A DNA stretch of 64,000 nucleotides, taken from the NCBI RefSeq assembly GCF_003202405.1, contig NZ_QJHL01000005.1, positions 62,001 to 126,000 on the forward strand. The letters run 5' to 3'. Of the stretch, positions 1 to 8,261 are shown piece after piece. Source of the DNA: Flavobacterium hydrophilum. Its GTDB lineage: Bacteria > Bacteroidota > Bacteroidia > Flavobacteriales > Flavobacteriaceae. Every line of letters starts with the position of its first letter. Positions within the stretch are counted from its first letter, which is position 1. A program made the position numbers and the translations under genes. Under the pieces are notes generated by a model that did no database searches, was not told where the DNA came from, and was given only the letters and a program-made list of their open reading frames with translations.

Positions 1-2381
1 AAATTCAGAGCACACTTCCTGAAGATGTACAATTATCATACGAATTTGACCAGTCGGTTTATGTAATCAACTCCGTTAAAAGTTTGATTACCGAGGGAAT
101 CATCGGAGCGGTTTTAACCGGATTAATGGTTTTATTATTCTTAGGTGATAGACGTGCAGCGTTAATCGTAATCCTGACGATTCCAATTTCGATTATTTCG
201 GGTGTTTTATTCCTGAAGTTATTCGGGCAAACCATCAACTTAATGTCCCTGAGCGGACTGGCTCTGGCGATTGGAATTCTGGTGGATGAAAGTACCGTAA
301 CGATAGAAAATATTCACCAGCATCTCGATATGGGCAAACCAAAAGCACTCGCGATTTGGGATGCCTGTCAGGAAATTGCCTTGCCAAAATTATTGATTCT
401 GCTTTGTATTCTGGCGGTTTTTGCGCCAGCCTTTACGATGGTTGGAATTCCGGGGGCCTTGTTCTTACCGTTGGCTTTGGCGATTGGTTTTTCAATGGTA
501 ATTTCGTTTTTACTTTCACAGACTTTTGTACCTGTAATGGCAAACTGGTTGATGAAAGCGCATCCAAAACACGATCATACACCCGAAATCACAGACGATG
601 AAGCCGAATTTAACGCCTGCGGATTAACACCGGAATCAGAGAAACAACTGATTACTCAGAAAAAAGATTATGTTGAAAGAACGGATACGGATGGAAACGG
701 AAAAATCAGTGCTTTCGAGCGTTTCAGAATTCGTTTTATGCGAACTCTTGAACGATTGTTCCCATATAAAAAAGCAGCAGCTTTGACGTATTTGGTTCTG
801 GCTACGACACTTGCTATTGTATTTATTTCGTTCATCGGAAAAGATGTTTTCCCGAAAGTAAATTCAAGTCAGTTTCAATTGAGAATGCGCGCTTCTGACG
901 GAACACGTTTGGAACGTACGGAAGAAAAAGCCATTTTGGTACTGAAAGAACTGAAGAAAATGGTAGGCAGCGAACATATCGGAATATCATCTGTTTATGT
1001 GGGTCAGCACCCATCACTGTTCTCGATTAACCCAATTTATTTGTTCATGGCGGGCTCGCATGAAGCTGTTTTTCAGGTGAGTTTAAAAGATTACCATGCC
1101 GATATGGATGATTTTAAAGATGAATTCAGGGCGAGAATCAAAAAGGTGCTGCCTGATGTAAAACTGACTTTTGAACCGATCGAATTAACGGATAAGGTTT
1201 TGAGTCAGGGCTCTCCTACTCCAATCGAAATCCGAATTGCAGGAAAAGACAAAAAACGAAATGAAACCTATGCGAATCAAATCGTTGAAAAATTACAGAA
1301 AATAGATTATTTCCGTGATGTACAGATTGGTCAGCCGATACATTATCCGGCGATGAACATTGATATTGACAGAACCCGTGCTGCCGAATTAGGAGTGGAT
1401 ATGAATGATATTTCACGTTCGCTGATTGCTTCGACATCATCATCGCGATATACTGAAAAAAATACGTGGATTGACGAACGAACCGGTTTATCCGTAAACG
1501 TTCAGGTTCAGGTTCCGTTAAACCAAATGAAAAGCAAAACCGATATCGGCGAAATTCCGGTATTGAAAAACTCGCTTCGTCCTGTTTTAAGCGACGTAGC
1601 CAAAATTACACCCGGCTTTGTGAGCGGTGAAAATGACAATTTAGGGGCGATGCCATACATTACAGTTACAGCAAACATCAATCAAACCGATTTGGGGACG
1701 GCAACGAAAGATGTTGATGCTACAATCAGTTCATTGGGCGAATTACCACGTGGCTTATTTGTCACGCCTATTGGACTGAGTAAAGTATTGAGCGAAACAT
1801 TAAGCAGTTTACAAGTAGGGTTATTGGTTGCTATTTTTGTAATCTTCTTAATGTTAGCCGCTAATTTCCAGTCATTCAAGGTTTCTCTGGTAATTTTAAC
1901 CACGGTTCCGGCGGTAGTTTTGGGGGCATTGTTGATGCTGACCATTACAGGTTCAACCCTGAATTTACAATCGTACATGGGAATCATCATGTCGGTTGGG
2001 GTTTCGATTGCGAATGCCGTTTTACTGGTTACCAATGCCGAACAATTGCGAAAAATAAACGGAAACGCTTTAGAGTCGGCCCGTGAAGCTGCGGCACTCC
2101 GTCTTCGTCCGATCATCATGACTTCGGTGGCGATGATTGCGGGAATGCTGCCAATGGCAATTGGTCACGGCGAAGGAGGCGATCAGGTTTCTCCGTTGGG
2201 AAGAGCCGTAATTGGGGGATTATTGTTTTCGACCTTTGCCGTATTATTAATTTTACCGTTGATTTTCGCCTGGGCGCAGGAACATACCACAACACAATCT
2301 GTTTCTTTAGATCCCGAAGACGAAGAAAGCATCCATTATATCTCATCCTTAAATAAGTCTAAAGTGAAGAGTGAAAAGTAA
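1..2381 (+). CDS. RND efflux transporter permease, 5' end missing
   Basis: Inner-membrane proton-driven pump subunit of the AcrB/HAE superfamily; it takes substrate from the periplasm or membrane and works with the adaptor encoded next. The frame is open from base 3, so the gene starts upstream of the window and the TTG at 84 is internal. Visible parts are the first membrane bundle with the proton-relay helix motif GILVDESTVTIENI, a cytoplasmic loop, the second periplasmic porter domain, and the last membrane bundle ending near PLIFAWAQEH. The relay pair is Asp-Glu where AcrB has Asp-Asp. The cytoplasmic loop carries a full EF-hand loop (684-719), which is unusual. The motifs fit a poorly characterised HAE-like branch; the substrate cannot be told. 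Permease before adaptor is the reverse of the usual gene order. Confidence 0.93.
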   Translation, partial: IQSTLPEDVQLSYEFDQSVYVINSVKSLITEGIIGAVLTGLMVLLFLGDRRAALIVILTIPISIISGVLFLKLFGQTINLMSLSGLALAIGILVDESTVTIENIHQHLDMGKPKALAIWDACQEIALPKLLILLCILAVFAPAFTMVGIPGALFLPLALAIGFSMVISFLLSQTFVPVMANWLMKAHPKHDHTPEITDDEAEFNACGLTPESEKQLITQKKDYVERTDTDGNGKISAFERFRIRFMRTLERLFPYKKAAALTYLVLATTLAIVFISFIGKDVFPKVNSSQFQLRMRASDGTRLERTEEKAILVLKELKKMVGSEHIGISSVYVGQHPSLFSINPIYLFMAGSHEAVFQVSLKDYHADMDDFKDEFRARIKKVLPDVKLTFEPIELTDKVLSQGSPTPIEIRIAGKDKKRNETYANQIVEKLQKIDYFRDVQIGQPIHYPAMNIDIDRTRAAELGVDMNDISRSLIASTSSSRYTEKNTWIDERTGLSVNVQVQVPLNQMKSKTDIGEIPVLKNSLRPVLSDVAKITPGFVSGENDNLGAMPYITVTANINQTDLGTATKDVDATISSLGELPRGLFVTPIGLSKVLSETLSSLQVGLLVAIFVIFLMLAANFQSFKVSLVILTTVPAVVLGALLMLTITGSTLNLQSYMGIIMSVGVSIANAVLLVTNAEQLRKINGNALESAREAAALRLRPIIMTSVAMIAGMLPMAIGHGEGGDQVSPLGRAVIGGLLFSTFAVLLILPLIFAWAQEHTTTQSVSLDPEDEESIHYISSLNKSKVKSEK

Positions 2382-2492
2382 AAAGTTATAAAGTCGAAAG
2401 TCACTTGGTGGCGCAAGTACTTCGATACACTTTCATCCTTTCGCTTATTTATTCAATAAGACATTATATCATATTTTATATAAAATCATAAA

Positions 2493-3572
2493 ATGAAGAC
2501 TAAAATACTCCAACCAACCGCGCTGTTTTTTGCAGCATTATTTTTCCTGAACAGCTGTAATTCTAAAAAGGAAGAAGTTGCTACGGCAGCAATCGAACCG
2601 AAAACGGAAACCTTTCTTCTGGCAAAAGAAAAACTGACTACCGAATTGCGTTTACCTGCCGAATTAACCGGATTCCAACAGGTAGATTTGTATGCCAAAG
2701 TGAGCAGTTTCGTAAAAACGCTGAAAGTAGATATTGGTTCAAAAGTAACCAAAGGACAGCTTTTGATCGTTCTGGAAGCACCGGAAATCAGTTCACAACT
2801 GGCTGCAGCCGAATCAAGACTGAAATCTATGGAAGCGATTTACGCCACCAGTAAAAGCACCTACAACCGTTTGTTCGAAACGAGCAAGGTCGAAGGAACG
2901 ATTTCTAAAAACGATCTGGAAATGGCGAGCGGAAAAAAGAACTCTGACTACGCACAATATCAGGCAGCGATTGCAGCACATAAAGAAGTTTCGATCATGA
3001 GAGGTTATCTTGAAATCCGTGCGCCTTTTGATGGTGTTGTGGCATCCAGAAACGTGAATTTAGGAACCTTTGTTGGTCCTAGTTCAAGTTCGCCATTATT
3101 GACGATTCAGCAGCAAAACAAATTGCGTCTGGCTGTTTCAGTTCCCGAATTGTACACCGGCTATTTACACAATGGCGACGAAATGAGTTTTAACGTAAAA
3201 TCATTGCCGGAAACGTTTAAAGCAACAATCACCAGAATGTCTGGCGCTTTGGATTTGAAATTACGTTCTGAAAGAGTCGAAATGGACGTTCACAACACCA
3301 AAGGCAATTTATTACCCGGAATGGTAGCCGAAGTTTCGTTACCGCTTAACGCGAAAGACAGCACGTTTGTAGTTCCAAAATCGGCTTTGGTGAATGCTGC
3401 CGAAGGGATGTTTGTGATCAAAGTAGTCAATCACAAAGCCACAAGAGTAGATGTAAAAAAAGGAAGGGAAATAGACGATAAAATTGAAATATTTGGAGAC
3501 CTGAACCCGAAAGACAAACTGGTAAAAATCGCCAGCGAAGAAATTAAGGAAGGCGATGTCATAAACGAATAA
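2493..3572 (+). CDS. RND efflux periplasmic adaptor (membrane fusion protein), lipoprotein
   Basis: Adaptor that links an inner-membrane RND permease to an outer-membrane channel. The N-terminus is a lipoprotein signal with lipobox FLNSC, so the protein is probably anchored to a membrane on its periplasmic face. It then has the usual order of adaptor domains: a lipoyl-type half (LYAKVSSFVKTLKVDIGSKV), an alpha-hairpin (about residues 95-165), the second lipoyl half (EIRAPFDGVVASRNVNLGTF), a beta-barrel, and a membrane-proximal domain. 359 residues is normal for the family. It lies 111 bp after the RND permease, in the same direction, and is followed by a terminator, so it is the last gene of that operon. 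Start chosen at the first ATG, which gives the full signal peptide. Confidence 0.92.
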   Translation: MKTKILQPTALFFAALFFLNSCNSKKEEVATAAIEPKTETFLLAKEKLTTELRLPAELTGFQQVDLYAKVSSFVKTLKVDIGSKVTKGQLLIVLEAPEISSQLAAAESRLKSMEAIYATSKSTYNRLFETSKVEGTISKNDLEMASGKKNSDYAQYQAAIAAHKEVSIMRGYLEIRAPFDGVVASRNVNLGTFVGPSSSSPLLTIQQQNKLRLAVSVPELYTGYLHNGDEMSFNVKSLPETFKATITRMSGALDLKLRSERVEMDVHNTKGNLLPGMVAEVSLPLNAKDSTFVVPKSALVNAAEGMFVIKVVNHKATRVDVKKGREIDDKIEIFGDLNPKDKLVKIASEEIKEGDVINE

Positions 3573-3605
3573 CCTGTACGCTTTAATTAATTATTGATTT
3601 GTTCG

Positions 3606-3642
3606 AAAGTGCTGTAAGACTTGGTTTTATAGCACTTTTTTT
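3606..3642 (+). terminator. Rho-independent terminator, GCTGTAAGACTT family
   Basis: A 14-bp stem (AAGTGCTGTAAGAC against GTTTTATAGCACTT, with G-U pairs), a 3-base loop and a T-run. It ends the RND/adaptor operon. The same hairpin recurs at 20312, 43130 and 44628. Confidence 0.88.
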
Positions 3643-3648
3643 ATTTAA

Positions 3649-3730
3649 GGAGCTGATTCCTGCTATACGCTATATCTTTTCCTGGCTAAAGGAGCCAGAA
3701 AAAGGATATCGCTGCTATCAGGGCTAGGGG
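3649..3730 (+). ncRNA. Flavobacterial structured repeat, copy 1 (possible Flavo-1-like RNA)
   Basis: Starts GGAGCTGATTCCTGCTATAC and ends CTATCAGGGCTAGGGG. Between them lies a hairpin, TTTTCCTGGCT against AGCCAGAAAAAGG. The flanks are shared with 44668-44747 and, reversed, 36055-36127, while the inner stem differs in sequence but still pairs. That pattern suggests selection on RNA structure. Whether it matches the published Flavo-1 motif was not tested. Confidence 0.55.
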
Positions 3731-3774
3731 TTTAGAATTCATTAAAATAAATCGGGTATAAGTACGTGGTTGTT

Positions 3775-3782
3775 TATATTTG
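3775..3782 (+). promoter_or_regulatory. Bacteroidetes -7 promoter box
   Basis: TATATTTG matches TAnnTTTG exactly. No good -33 TTTG is seen. It would give a leader of about 125 bases before the gene at 3914, containing the repeat element at 3822. Confidence 0.45.
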
Positions 3783-3821
3783 TAAAAATGATATTTTTGA
3801 AAAAAAATAATACTAAACAAA

Positions 3822-3900
3822 CTTCGTATATGCTCCAAAATTTGGGTAGATTGTCGCTATTTTGTAGCGAGTATATACAAGTTGTACGAAATGTTTAACG
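3822..3900 (+). repeat. Cassette-boundary-like element, 5' type, copy 1
   Basis: Contains CCAAAATTTGGGTAGATTG, then GTATATACAAGTT and ATGTTTAACG. The same run of motifs, in the same order, precedes the orphan gene at 59546 (element 59447-59530). In both places the element ends just before the start codon. Confidence 0.5.
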
Positions 3901-3913
3901 AAATCATCAACAT

Positions 3914-4525
3914 ATGGGAATAATCTATCAAGCGTCGAACATACATTGGAACTACTTTTTAGCTATCGAAAGTGATTTTGAGAAAATATCACGATATGTC
4001 GAATTTTCAGAAGCAAATAATTCTACCTTCTCAATCGAATTGGCAAGGATTATAATGGCTGGCACGCAAGAGATAGATGGTTTGATGAAAAAATTATGCA
4101 AATTAATAAGGCCTGGAAGTGATCCTCAAAACATTAAGCACTATAGAGACATTATTAAGCAAGATCTTCCAATCATTACCGAAGAAATTGTACAAATTCC
4201 AAGATTTGGAATGTCAAGCGTGCCATGGTTAAATTGGCAATCCAATGATGATAACAACAGTCCAGATTGGTGGATTGCTAATAATAATATTAAGCACAAC
4301 AGAACTGAGAATTTCGAACAAGCGAATTTGAAAAACGCCTACAATTGTGTTGGAGCATTGTTAATGATTACACTTTATTATTATAAGTATAAAATTGAAA
4401 GCGAACAAAATCAACCTATTAATTGGCAAGAGTTAACTTCCATGCTAAAACCAAAAGCGACCCTTTTTACCTTAAGAGATGATTATTACTATGAACCTGG
4501 AACTTGGGCTGGAATAGAATGGTAA
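3914..4525 (+). CDS. Orphan HEPN-like hypothetical protein
   Basis: 203 residues, soluble, no signal peptide. The C-terminal half has a pattern I associate with HEPN-like helical proteins: DWWIANNNIKHNR, then FEQANLKNAYNCVGALL and a tyrosine-rich end. No classical R-x4-6-H nuclease motif is visible, so it may be inactive or a neighbouring family. The 5' and 3' ends sit tightly against repeat elements (3822-3900 and 4534-4670), as in a gene cassette. HEPN-fold proteins are often RNases in defence or toxin modules, but nothing here shows a partner antitoxin. Function unknown; fold assignment tentative. Confidence 0.7.
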   Translation: MGIIYQASNIHWNYFLAIESDFEKISRYVEFSEANNSTFSIELARIIMAGTQEIDGLMKKLCKLIRPGSDPQNIKHYRDIIKQDLPIITEEIVQIPRFGMSSVPWLNWQSNDDNNSPDWWIANNNIKHNRTENFEQANLKNAYNCVGALLMITLYYYKYKIESEQNQPINWQELTSMLKPKATLFTLRDDYYYEPGTWAGIEW

Positions 4526-4533
4526 TAACACTT

Positions 4534-4670
4534 CGCACAACCGCCGCTAACCGCCATTGCAGCATGTTGACAAACGGGAAGAGTTTCGTTCCGATTTCCG
4601 TATATTCACAAACCGAGAAAATAATCTCCACATGGCTGCCACGATCGGTTATCGGCCTAACGTTGTAGGC
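4534..4670 (+). repeat. Cassette-boundary-like imperfect hairpin
   Basis: Fills the gap between the stop of one orphan gene and the start of the next. It begins CGCACAACCGCCGCTAACC and ends CGGCCTAACGTTGTAGGC. The inner parts GCAGCATGTTG and CCACATGGCTGC are imperfect inverted repeats. The CACAACCGC-CTAA start is shared with the element after the gene at 59546. It resembles long integron-type recombination sites in layout, but the match to attC core sites is poor. Confidence 0.45.
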
Positions 4671-4686
4671 AATTATCAAACAAACT

Positions 4687-5250
4687 ATGAGTGTAAAAAA
4701 GAGCGTTTTAGAATCTAAATCGGACAAAGAATTAGAAGAGTATATAAAGAAAGAGAATCGTTTTGTTCCTGAAGCGAATATTTTAGCCTTTGAAATTCTT
4801 AAATCAAGAGGAAGAGAATTTTCCGAAATAGAAACACAAAGAATATCGTCGATGATTTCTGAAAAATCAAAAGTTAAAGAGATAATTATTCATCCAAATC
4901 ATAAAAAGGCAGCTAACCTTATTTATACATCTGCAGCTTTAGGTGTAATTAATGCATTTTTAAGTCCAGAAATATTTAATAATAATTTCGCAATTGTGGT
5001 AGCTGTATTTACTTTAGGAATAATAACTGGAATTGGTTATTTAGTAAGCAAAGGCAACGACTGGATAAAATATGTTTTGTTAGTTTTAATGATTTTTGGA
5101 GTGATTGGAATTCCATTTATAATTTTGAACATTTTAAATAATCCAATTGTTGGTGTAGTTAATATATTTCAGACAATACTTCAAATTTATGCAATCATTT
5201 TACTTTTCAGAATCCCATCTGGCGCTCGTTTGCAACGAGTGCCAGCATAA
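4687..5250 (+). CDS. Small integral membrane protein, C-terminus rewritten by a repeat
   Basis: 187 residues. The first 60 are a charged cytoplasmic-looking segment (SDKELEEYIKKENRFVPEAN, then LKSRGREFSEIE), a motif I have seen at the start of other Bacteroidetes membrane proteins. About four hydrophobic helices follow between residues 78 and 178. The last ten residues (SGARLQRVPA) are encoded by the palindromic arm of the repeat at 5219, so the element's insertion replaced the original end. The loss is probably small, since the last helix is intact. Function unknown. Start is the first ATG after the boundary element. Confidence 0.72.
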   Translation: MSVKKSVLESKSDKELEEYIKKENRFVPEANILAFEILKSRGREFSEIETQRISSMISEKSKVKEIIIHPNHKKAANLIYTSAALGVINAFLSPEIFNNNFAIVVAVFTLGIITGIGYLVSKGNDWIKYVLLVLMIFGVIGIPFIILNILNNPIVGVVNIFQTILQIYAIILLFRIPSGARLQRVPA

Positions 5251-5403
5251 ATTAAAAGATAAATTATAGCGTTTGTAACGCGGCTATTAAAACAAAAATT
5301 TCTTACAAAAATAATTAGCCAATCTACCTGAAAAGCCGCGTAAACGCTTTATCCTGTTTTCATAAATAAAAGACAGATACTCGTTGCAAACGAGCACCAG
5401 AGG
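5219..5403. repeat. MITE-like element with nested inverted repeats
   Basis: The outer arms are CTGGCGCTCGTTTGCAACGA (5219) and CTCGTTGCAAACGAGCACCA (from 5380), in inverted orientation. The inner arms are AGCGTTTGTAACGCGGCT (5268-5285) and AGCCGCGTAAACGCT (5334-5348). The left outer arm is itself a palindrome. No protein is encoded. The first 100 bases recur at 8022, and a fragment recurs at 5932. It looks like a non-autonomous mobile or REP-type element; no transposase is nearby. Confidence 0.68.
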
Positions 5404-5545
5404 GATTTAGAAAATGATTTAGATTTAGTGTGTGTTTTTAGATTTATTTTGATATTTTCACACAAACTAATGACAAATTATTTTGCTTTACTTTACGAGC
5501 ACAAAATGTAATTCTGCGCTACGGTAAACAAAACACAATACAAAA

Positions 5546-5926
5546 ATGGGAAAACTTGGTTGTATCTGCGGACATATTATTGTTGATCGAACTGATAACA
5601 TTAGCTATAAGGCACATTTTATTCGTGACCAGGATCTTGACGCTATAAATTATAATGAGGATATCAATAGTTTTATAAATGCAATTAAAAATAGTGAGCG
5701 GGAAAAATGGTTAAAAAAATATTTTGACTCTGAGCTATATCAAAACTTACCAGACTCTGATGTTATCAATGATATCATTTTAAGATATAAATTGAAATAC
5801 GAAAACGAAATGTTTTTATGTGAGAAATGTGGTCGTATTAAAATCCAAAAAGGAACTGAAAATAAATTTATTTCATTTTTACCTGAAGACAATCAATGGA
5901 TAGATATTTTTAAAGGGCTTTCATAG
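5546..5926 (+). CDS. Hypothetical protein with split zinc-ribbon cysteines
   Basis: 126 residues, soluble. The N-terminus reads GKLGCICGHIIVDRTDN and a later part reads CEKCGRIKI; the two Cys-x-Cys-Gly / Cys-x-x-Cys-Gly knuckles could jointly bind one zinc ion. The middle is acidic and helical (SFINAIKNSEREKWLKKYF). I have the impression of a recurrent small bacterial family of this form but cannot name it. It sits alone between repeats in the accessory patch, with a different neighbourhood from core genes. Function unknown. Confidence 0.68.
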   Translation: MGKLGCICGHIIVDRTDNISYKAHFIRDQDLDAINYNEDINSFINAIKNSEREKWLKKYFDSELYQNLPDSDVINDIILRYKLKYENEMFLCEKCGRIKIQKGTENKFISFLPEDNQWIDIFKGLS

Positions 5927-5931
5927 AGGCT

Positions 5932-5982
5932 TGCATAAATTAAGAGATAAATTGTAGCGTTTGCAACTCGGCTCTACGAAGT
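5932..5982 (+). repeat. Fragment of the 5219-type repeat
   Basis: The run CATAAATTAAGAGATAAATT and then GTAGCGTTTGCAACTCGGCT matches bases inside the repeats at 5219 and 8022. The outer arms are absent, so this is a truncated copy. Confidence 0.55.
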
Positions 5983-6218
5983 CTTCTAATGAAAAGCTAT
6001 CTGATTTGCCTGAAGTAAAACATCACGTTTCCAGAGGCGGTACGCCGAGAAATATAGCCGAGAAAAAAATTATTGCTTCATTAGATTATCTCATAAATGA
6101 TATTGTTAACGACACACATGACAATGACACAGGCGGTTCAATATGCAAAAGCTGGAAAGAAAATTTAAAACAATTAATACTACAAAACAAATTCAAACTC
6201 CAACAATTTTTAACCTAA
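5961..6218 (+). pseudogene. Possible gene fragment fused to a repeat
   Basis: An open frame of 85 codons with no internal ATG; its only start (TTG at 5961) lies inside the repeat fragment. The composition is plausible for protein (VSRGGTPRNIAEKKIIASLD) but I recognise no family. It could be the 3' part of a gene whose front was lost when the repeat arrived, or chance. Weakly supported. Confidence 0.25.
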
Positions 6219-6269
6219 TCAGTGAGAAATTCTTATCTTCGGAAAAACTAAAATATCGAATTAAAAATA

Positions 6270-6689
6270 ATGGAGTTAATTGATGTAATGGTATTTATAC
6301 CTTCATTCTCAAAAGACAAATTAATCTGCTTTAAGGAAAAGTTTCTTCAAGGGTATATTTCTTCTGATGAATTTTATGAATCACCAAAATATAGTTTGCC
6401 AGTTCTTTTTGAGACAGAAAACTTTCCGGAAATGTGGAATTATGTTTTGGACAAACAAGGCAGATCTTTTACTTTTTATTTTGAAAACACAAATAAAATA
6501 TTTTGCCCAAAAGCAGCAATTCAGGTAAATATTGATGGTTCTATATGTTTAGTTCTAAGTGTTGTTGATTTAGATTGTGCAGAAGAATATGAGTCAAAAC
6601 TTAAAAATAGTTTTCCAGATGATAAATGTGTTACTAGCTATTCTTATTTTATGCCTTCTTCAAGAGAAGATTTTTATAAGTCTCTCTAA
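6270..6689 (+). CDS. Small hypothetical protein, immunity-like size
   Basis: 139 residues, soluble, acidic, no signal peptide. It has alternating strands and helices (VMVFIPSFSKDKLICFKEKF near the start; AAIQVNIDGSICLVLSVVD in the middle). The size and composition resemble polymorphic-toxin immunity proteins, but no toxin gene adjoins it, so that is only an impression. A near-match to the -7 box (TATCTTCG) lies about 35 bases upstream of the ATG. Function unknown. Confidence 0.6.
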   Translation: MELIDVMVFIPSFSKDKLICFKEKFLQGYISSDEFYESPKYSLPVLFETENFPEMWNYVLDKQGRSFTFYFENTNKIFCPKAAIQVNIDGSICLVLSVVDLDCAEEYESKLKNSFPDDKCVTSYSYFMPSSREDFYKSL

Positions 6690-6823
6690 TAATAACCTTG
6701 ATTTTTGTAAAATCGAATCTTAAATTTCATTTCTAATTTTAAAAAACATATTTATCCGTTCAAATCTGCACAACGTTAGTACAGAATTGCATTTAAAAAT
6801 ATATTGGAATACCCCCCTTCCAA

Positions 6824-7852
6824 TTATAATTTATTTATCTGTCGTTTATTTTCTTCAAAGTATTTTTCAAATTGTTTCCATCTCGCCATATCAAAATCAT
6901 TTCCATTCAAGTCATTTTTTTTAATGATAATCGCAATGTATTCATTTATAGCTTTAACCATGTCAGTAACGGTACTTTCATAACGATATATAAGATTATA
7001 ACTTTTTGGTTCTGTAGCAAGTCCTTTGAAAATACTAAAAATGATTGAATTAAATTCATCATCAGAAATTTTATAATTATTACATAATTCAGCTGAAGTT
7101 TCGACCGTTCGAGTTAATAAATTATTCCAATTGTCATCATTCCTATAAGAAGTTAAAATATAATCAATATGCTTTTGAATTTCTGAAAAATTCTTCAGTC
7201 GCACCTGCAAATTACGATTCTTTAAATACTCCAGAAGGTGTATTCTGAGTAATTCGCCTCCTTTTGAAATATTTAAATATATATTATTATCTCTGATATT
7301 TTTTAAAGATAGTGTAAGCATACCCACATTTAATAATTCCTCGCCATCGTTTATCGTATAGTATCGCTTTATATCGTTATTTAAAAAAACTAACAAATCG
7401 TTAATAACACACTTTTCAATTATAGAACAACATCGGAGAAATTCATCATAAGCCATTTTTCTTTTCAAAAATTCTTTAAATAAATATCCGATTATTTCCG
7501 CTTTTTCGTGGTCGTCACATTTATCTACAATAAACAATAGCTTTTCACCAATTTTAACTCTATAATTTTTTGATTCATCTATTTCACTAATTACTTTTCC
7601 ACGTTCTTCTGCTGGAACATCATTTATTTGAGCAATCAAGTGTAATATTTTTTTGAAAAATAATGCATCATTGATTTTGATTCCGGCTTTTACAAAACCA
7701 ATAATTGTACTGATTATTGGAATATCCTTTAAAATTCCATCCTTAAATGATTTGTCGAGAATAACTTCCAATAAGTCACCTGTAACTCCATGTATATCAG
7801 AATCTTTTATGGTGGTGGTTAACGCAGTAGATATGTTGCTAAGATTAGACAT
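6824..7852 (-). CDS. Hypothetical helical protein, 342 aa
   Basis: Opposite in direction to its neighbours. The N-terminal third contains a hydrophobic stretch (GILKDIPIISTIIGFVKAGI) that could enter a membrane. It is followed by KKILHLIAQINDVPAEERGK and a long, mostly helical, charged region. I recall bacterial proteins of this type encoded singly in accessory DNA, with no known activity. The sequence just upstream of its start leads into the repeat at 8022. No catalytic motif is evident. Start is the first ATG, supported by a sensible N-terminus (MSNLSNISTAL). Confidence 0.7.
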   Translation of the reverse strand: MSNLSNISTALTTTIKDSDIHGVTGDLLEVILDKSFKDGILKDIPIISTIIGFVKAGIKINDALFFKKILHLIAQINDVPAEERGKVISEIDESKNYRVKIGEKLLFIVDKCDDHEKAEIIGYLFKEFLKRKMAYDEFLRCCSIIEKCVINDLLVFLNNDIKRYYTINDGEELLNVGMLTLSLKNIRDNNIYLNISKGGELLRIHLLEYLKNRNLQVRLKNFSEIQKHIDYILTSYRNDDNWNNLLTRTVETSAELCNNYKISDDEFNSIIFSIFKGLATEPKSYNLIYRYESTVTDMVKAINEYIAIIIKKNDLNGNDFDMARWKQFEKYFEENKRQINKL

Positions 7853-8021
7853 AATTTGTTAATTTGGTTTATACAAAAAAAAAATAAATTCTTACATTTA
7901 TCACAAAAAAAATTGATATCAAGCTTAATTAGATAAAACAGAATTCACACAAAAAGATATAGATGATATTATATCTTCAAGAACAGACGATTCATAAACA
8001 TTGATTTAAAGATGTCTCCCT

Positions 8022-8155
8022 CTCTGGCGCTCGTTTGCAACGAGTACCTACATAAATTAAAAGATAAATTATAGCATTTGCAACGCGGCTATTAAAACAA
8101 AAGTTTCTTATAAATTTTATTATATAGTAATCTATCTGAACAGCCACCCCACTCC
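8022..8155. repeat. Second copy of the MITE-like element, degraded right end
   Basis: Begins CTGGCGCTCGTTTGCAACGA and shares the interior ATAAATTAAAAGATAAATTA and CAACGCGGCTATTAAAAC with 5219-5403. The right half has diverged: CAGCCACCCC stands where the first copy has AGCCGCG, and the inverted outer arm is missing. Confidence 0.6.
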
Positions 8156-8199
8156 CGCATTTCTTAACACACCACTTTCACTTACATCAATACAATCAT

Positions 8200-8207
8200 T
8201 ATATTTG
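8200..8207 (+). promoter_or_regulatory. -7 promoter box of the Crp-type regulator
   Basis: TATATTTG, an exact TAnnTTTG. It covers the TTG codon at 8205 that would otherwise be the first start in frame, so translation must begin downstream, at the ATG at 8262. Confidence 0.55.
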
Positions 8208-8261
8208 GGCAAAACTAACAGATTTTTTTCCAAAACATTTTTAGCGGACTATATAAACGAA

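Noticed and set aside
1682..2119. A 145-codon minus-strand open frame inside the first permease gene.
   Set aside because: It is antisense to conserved RND membrane helices, so it is a shadow of the permease.
4534..4670. An integron attC site.
   Set aside because: The ends are only loosely like the GTTRRRY and RYYYAAC core sites, and no integrase is present. Kept as a cassette-like element instead.
7653..7862. A 69-codon plus-strand open frame.
   Set aside because: It is the reverse of the well-supported 6824-7852 gene.
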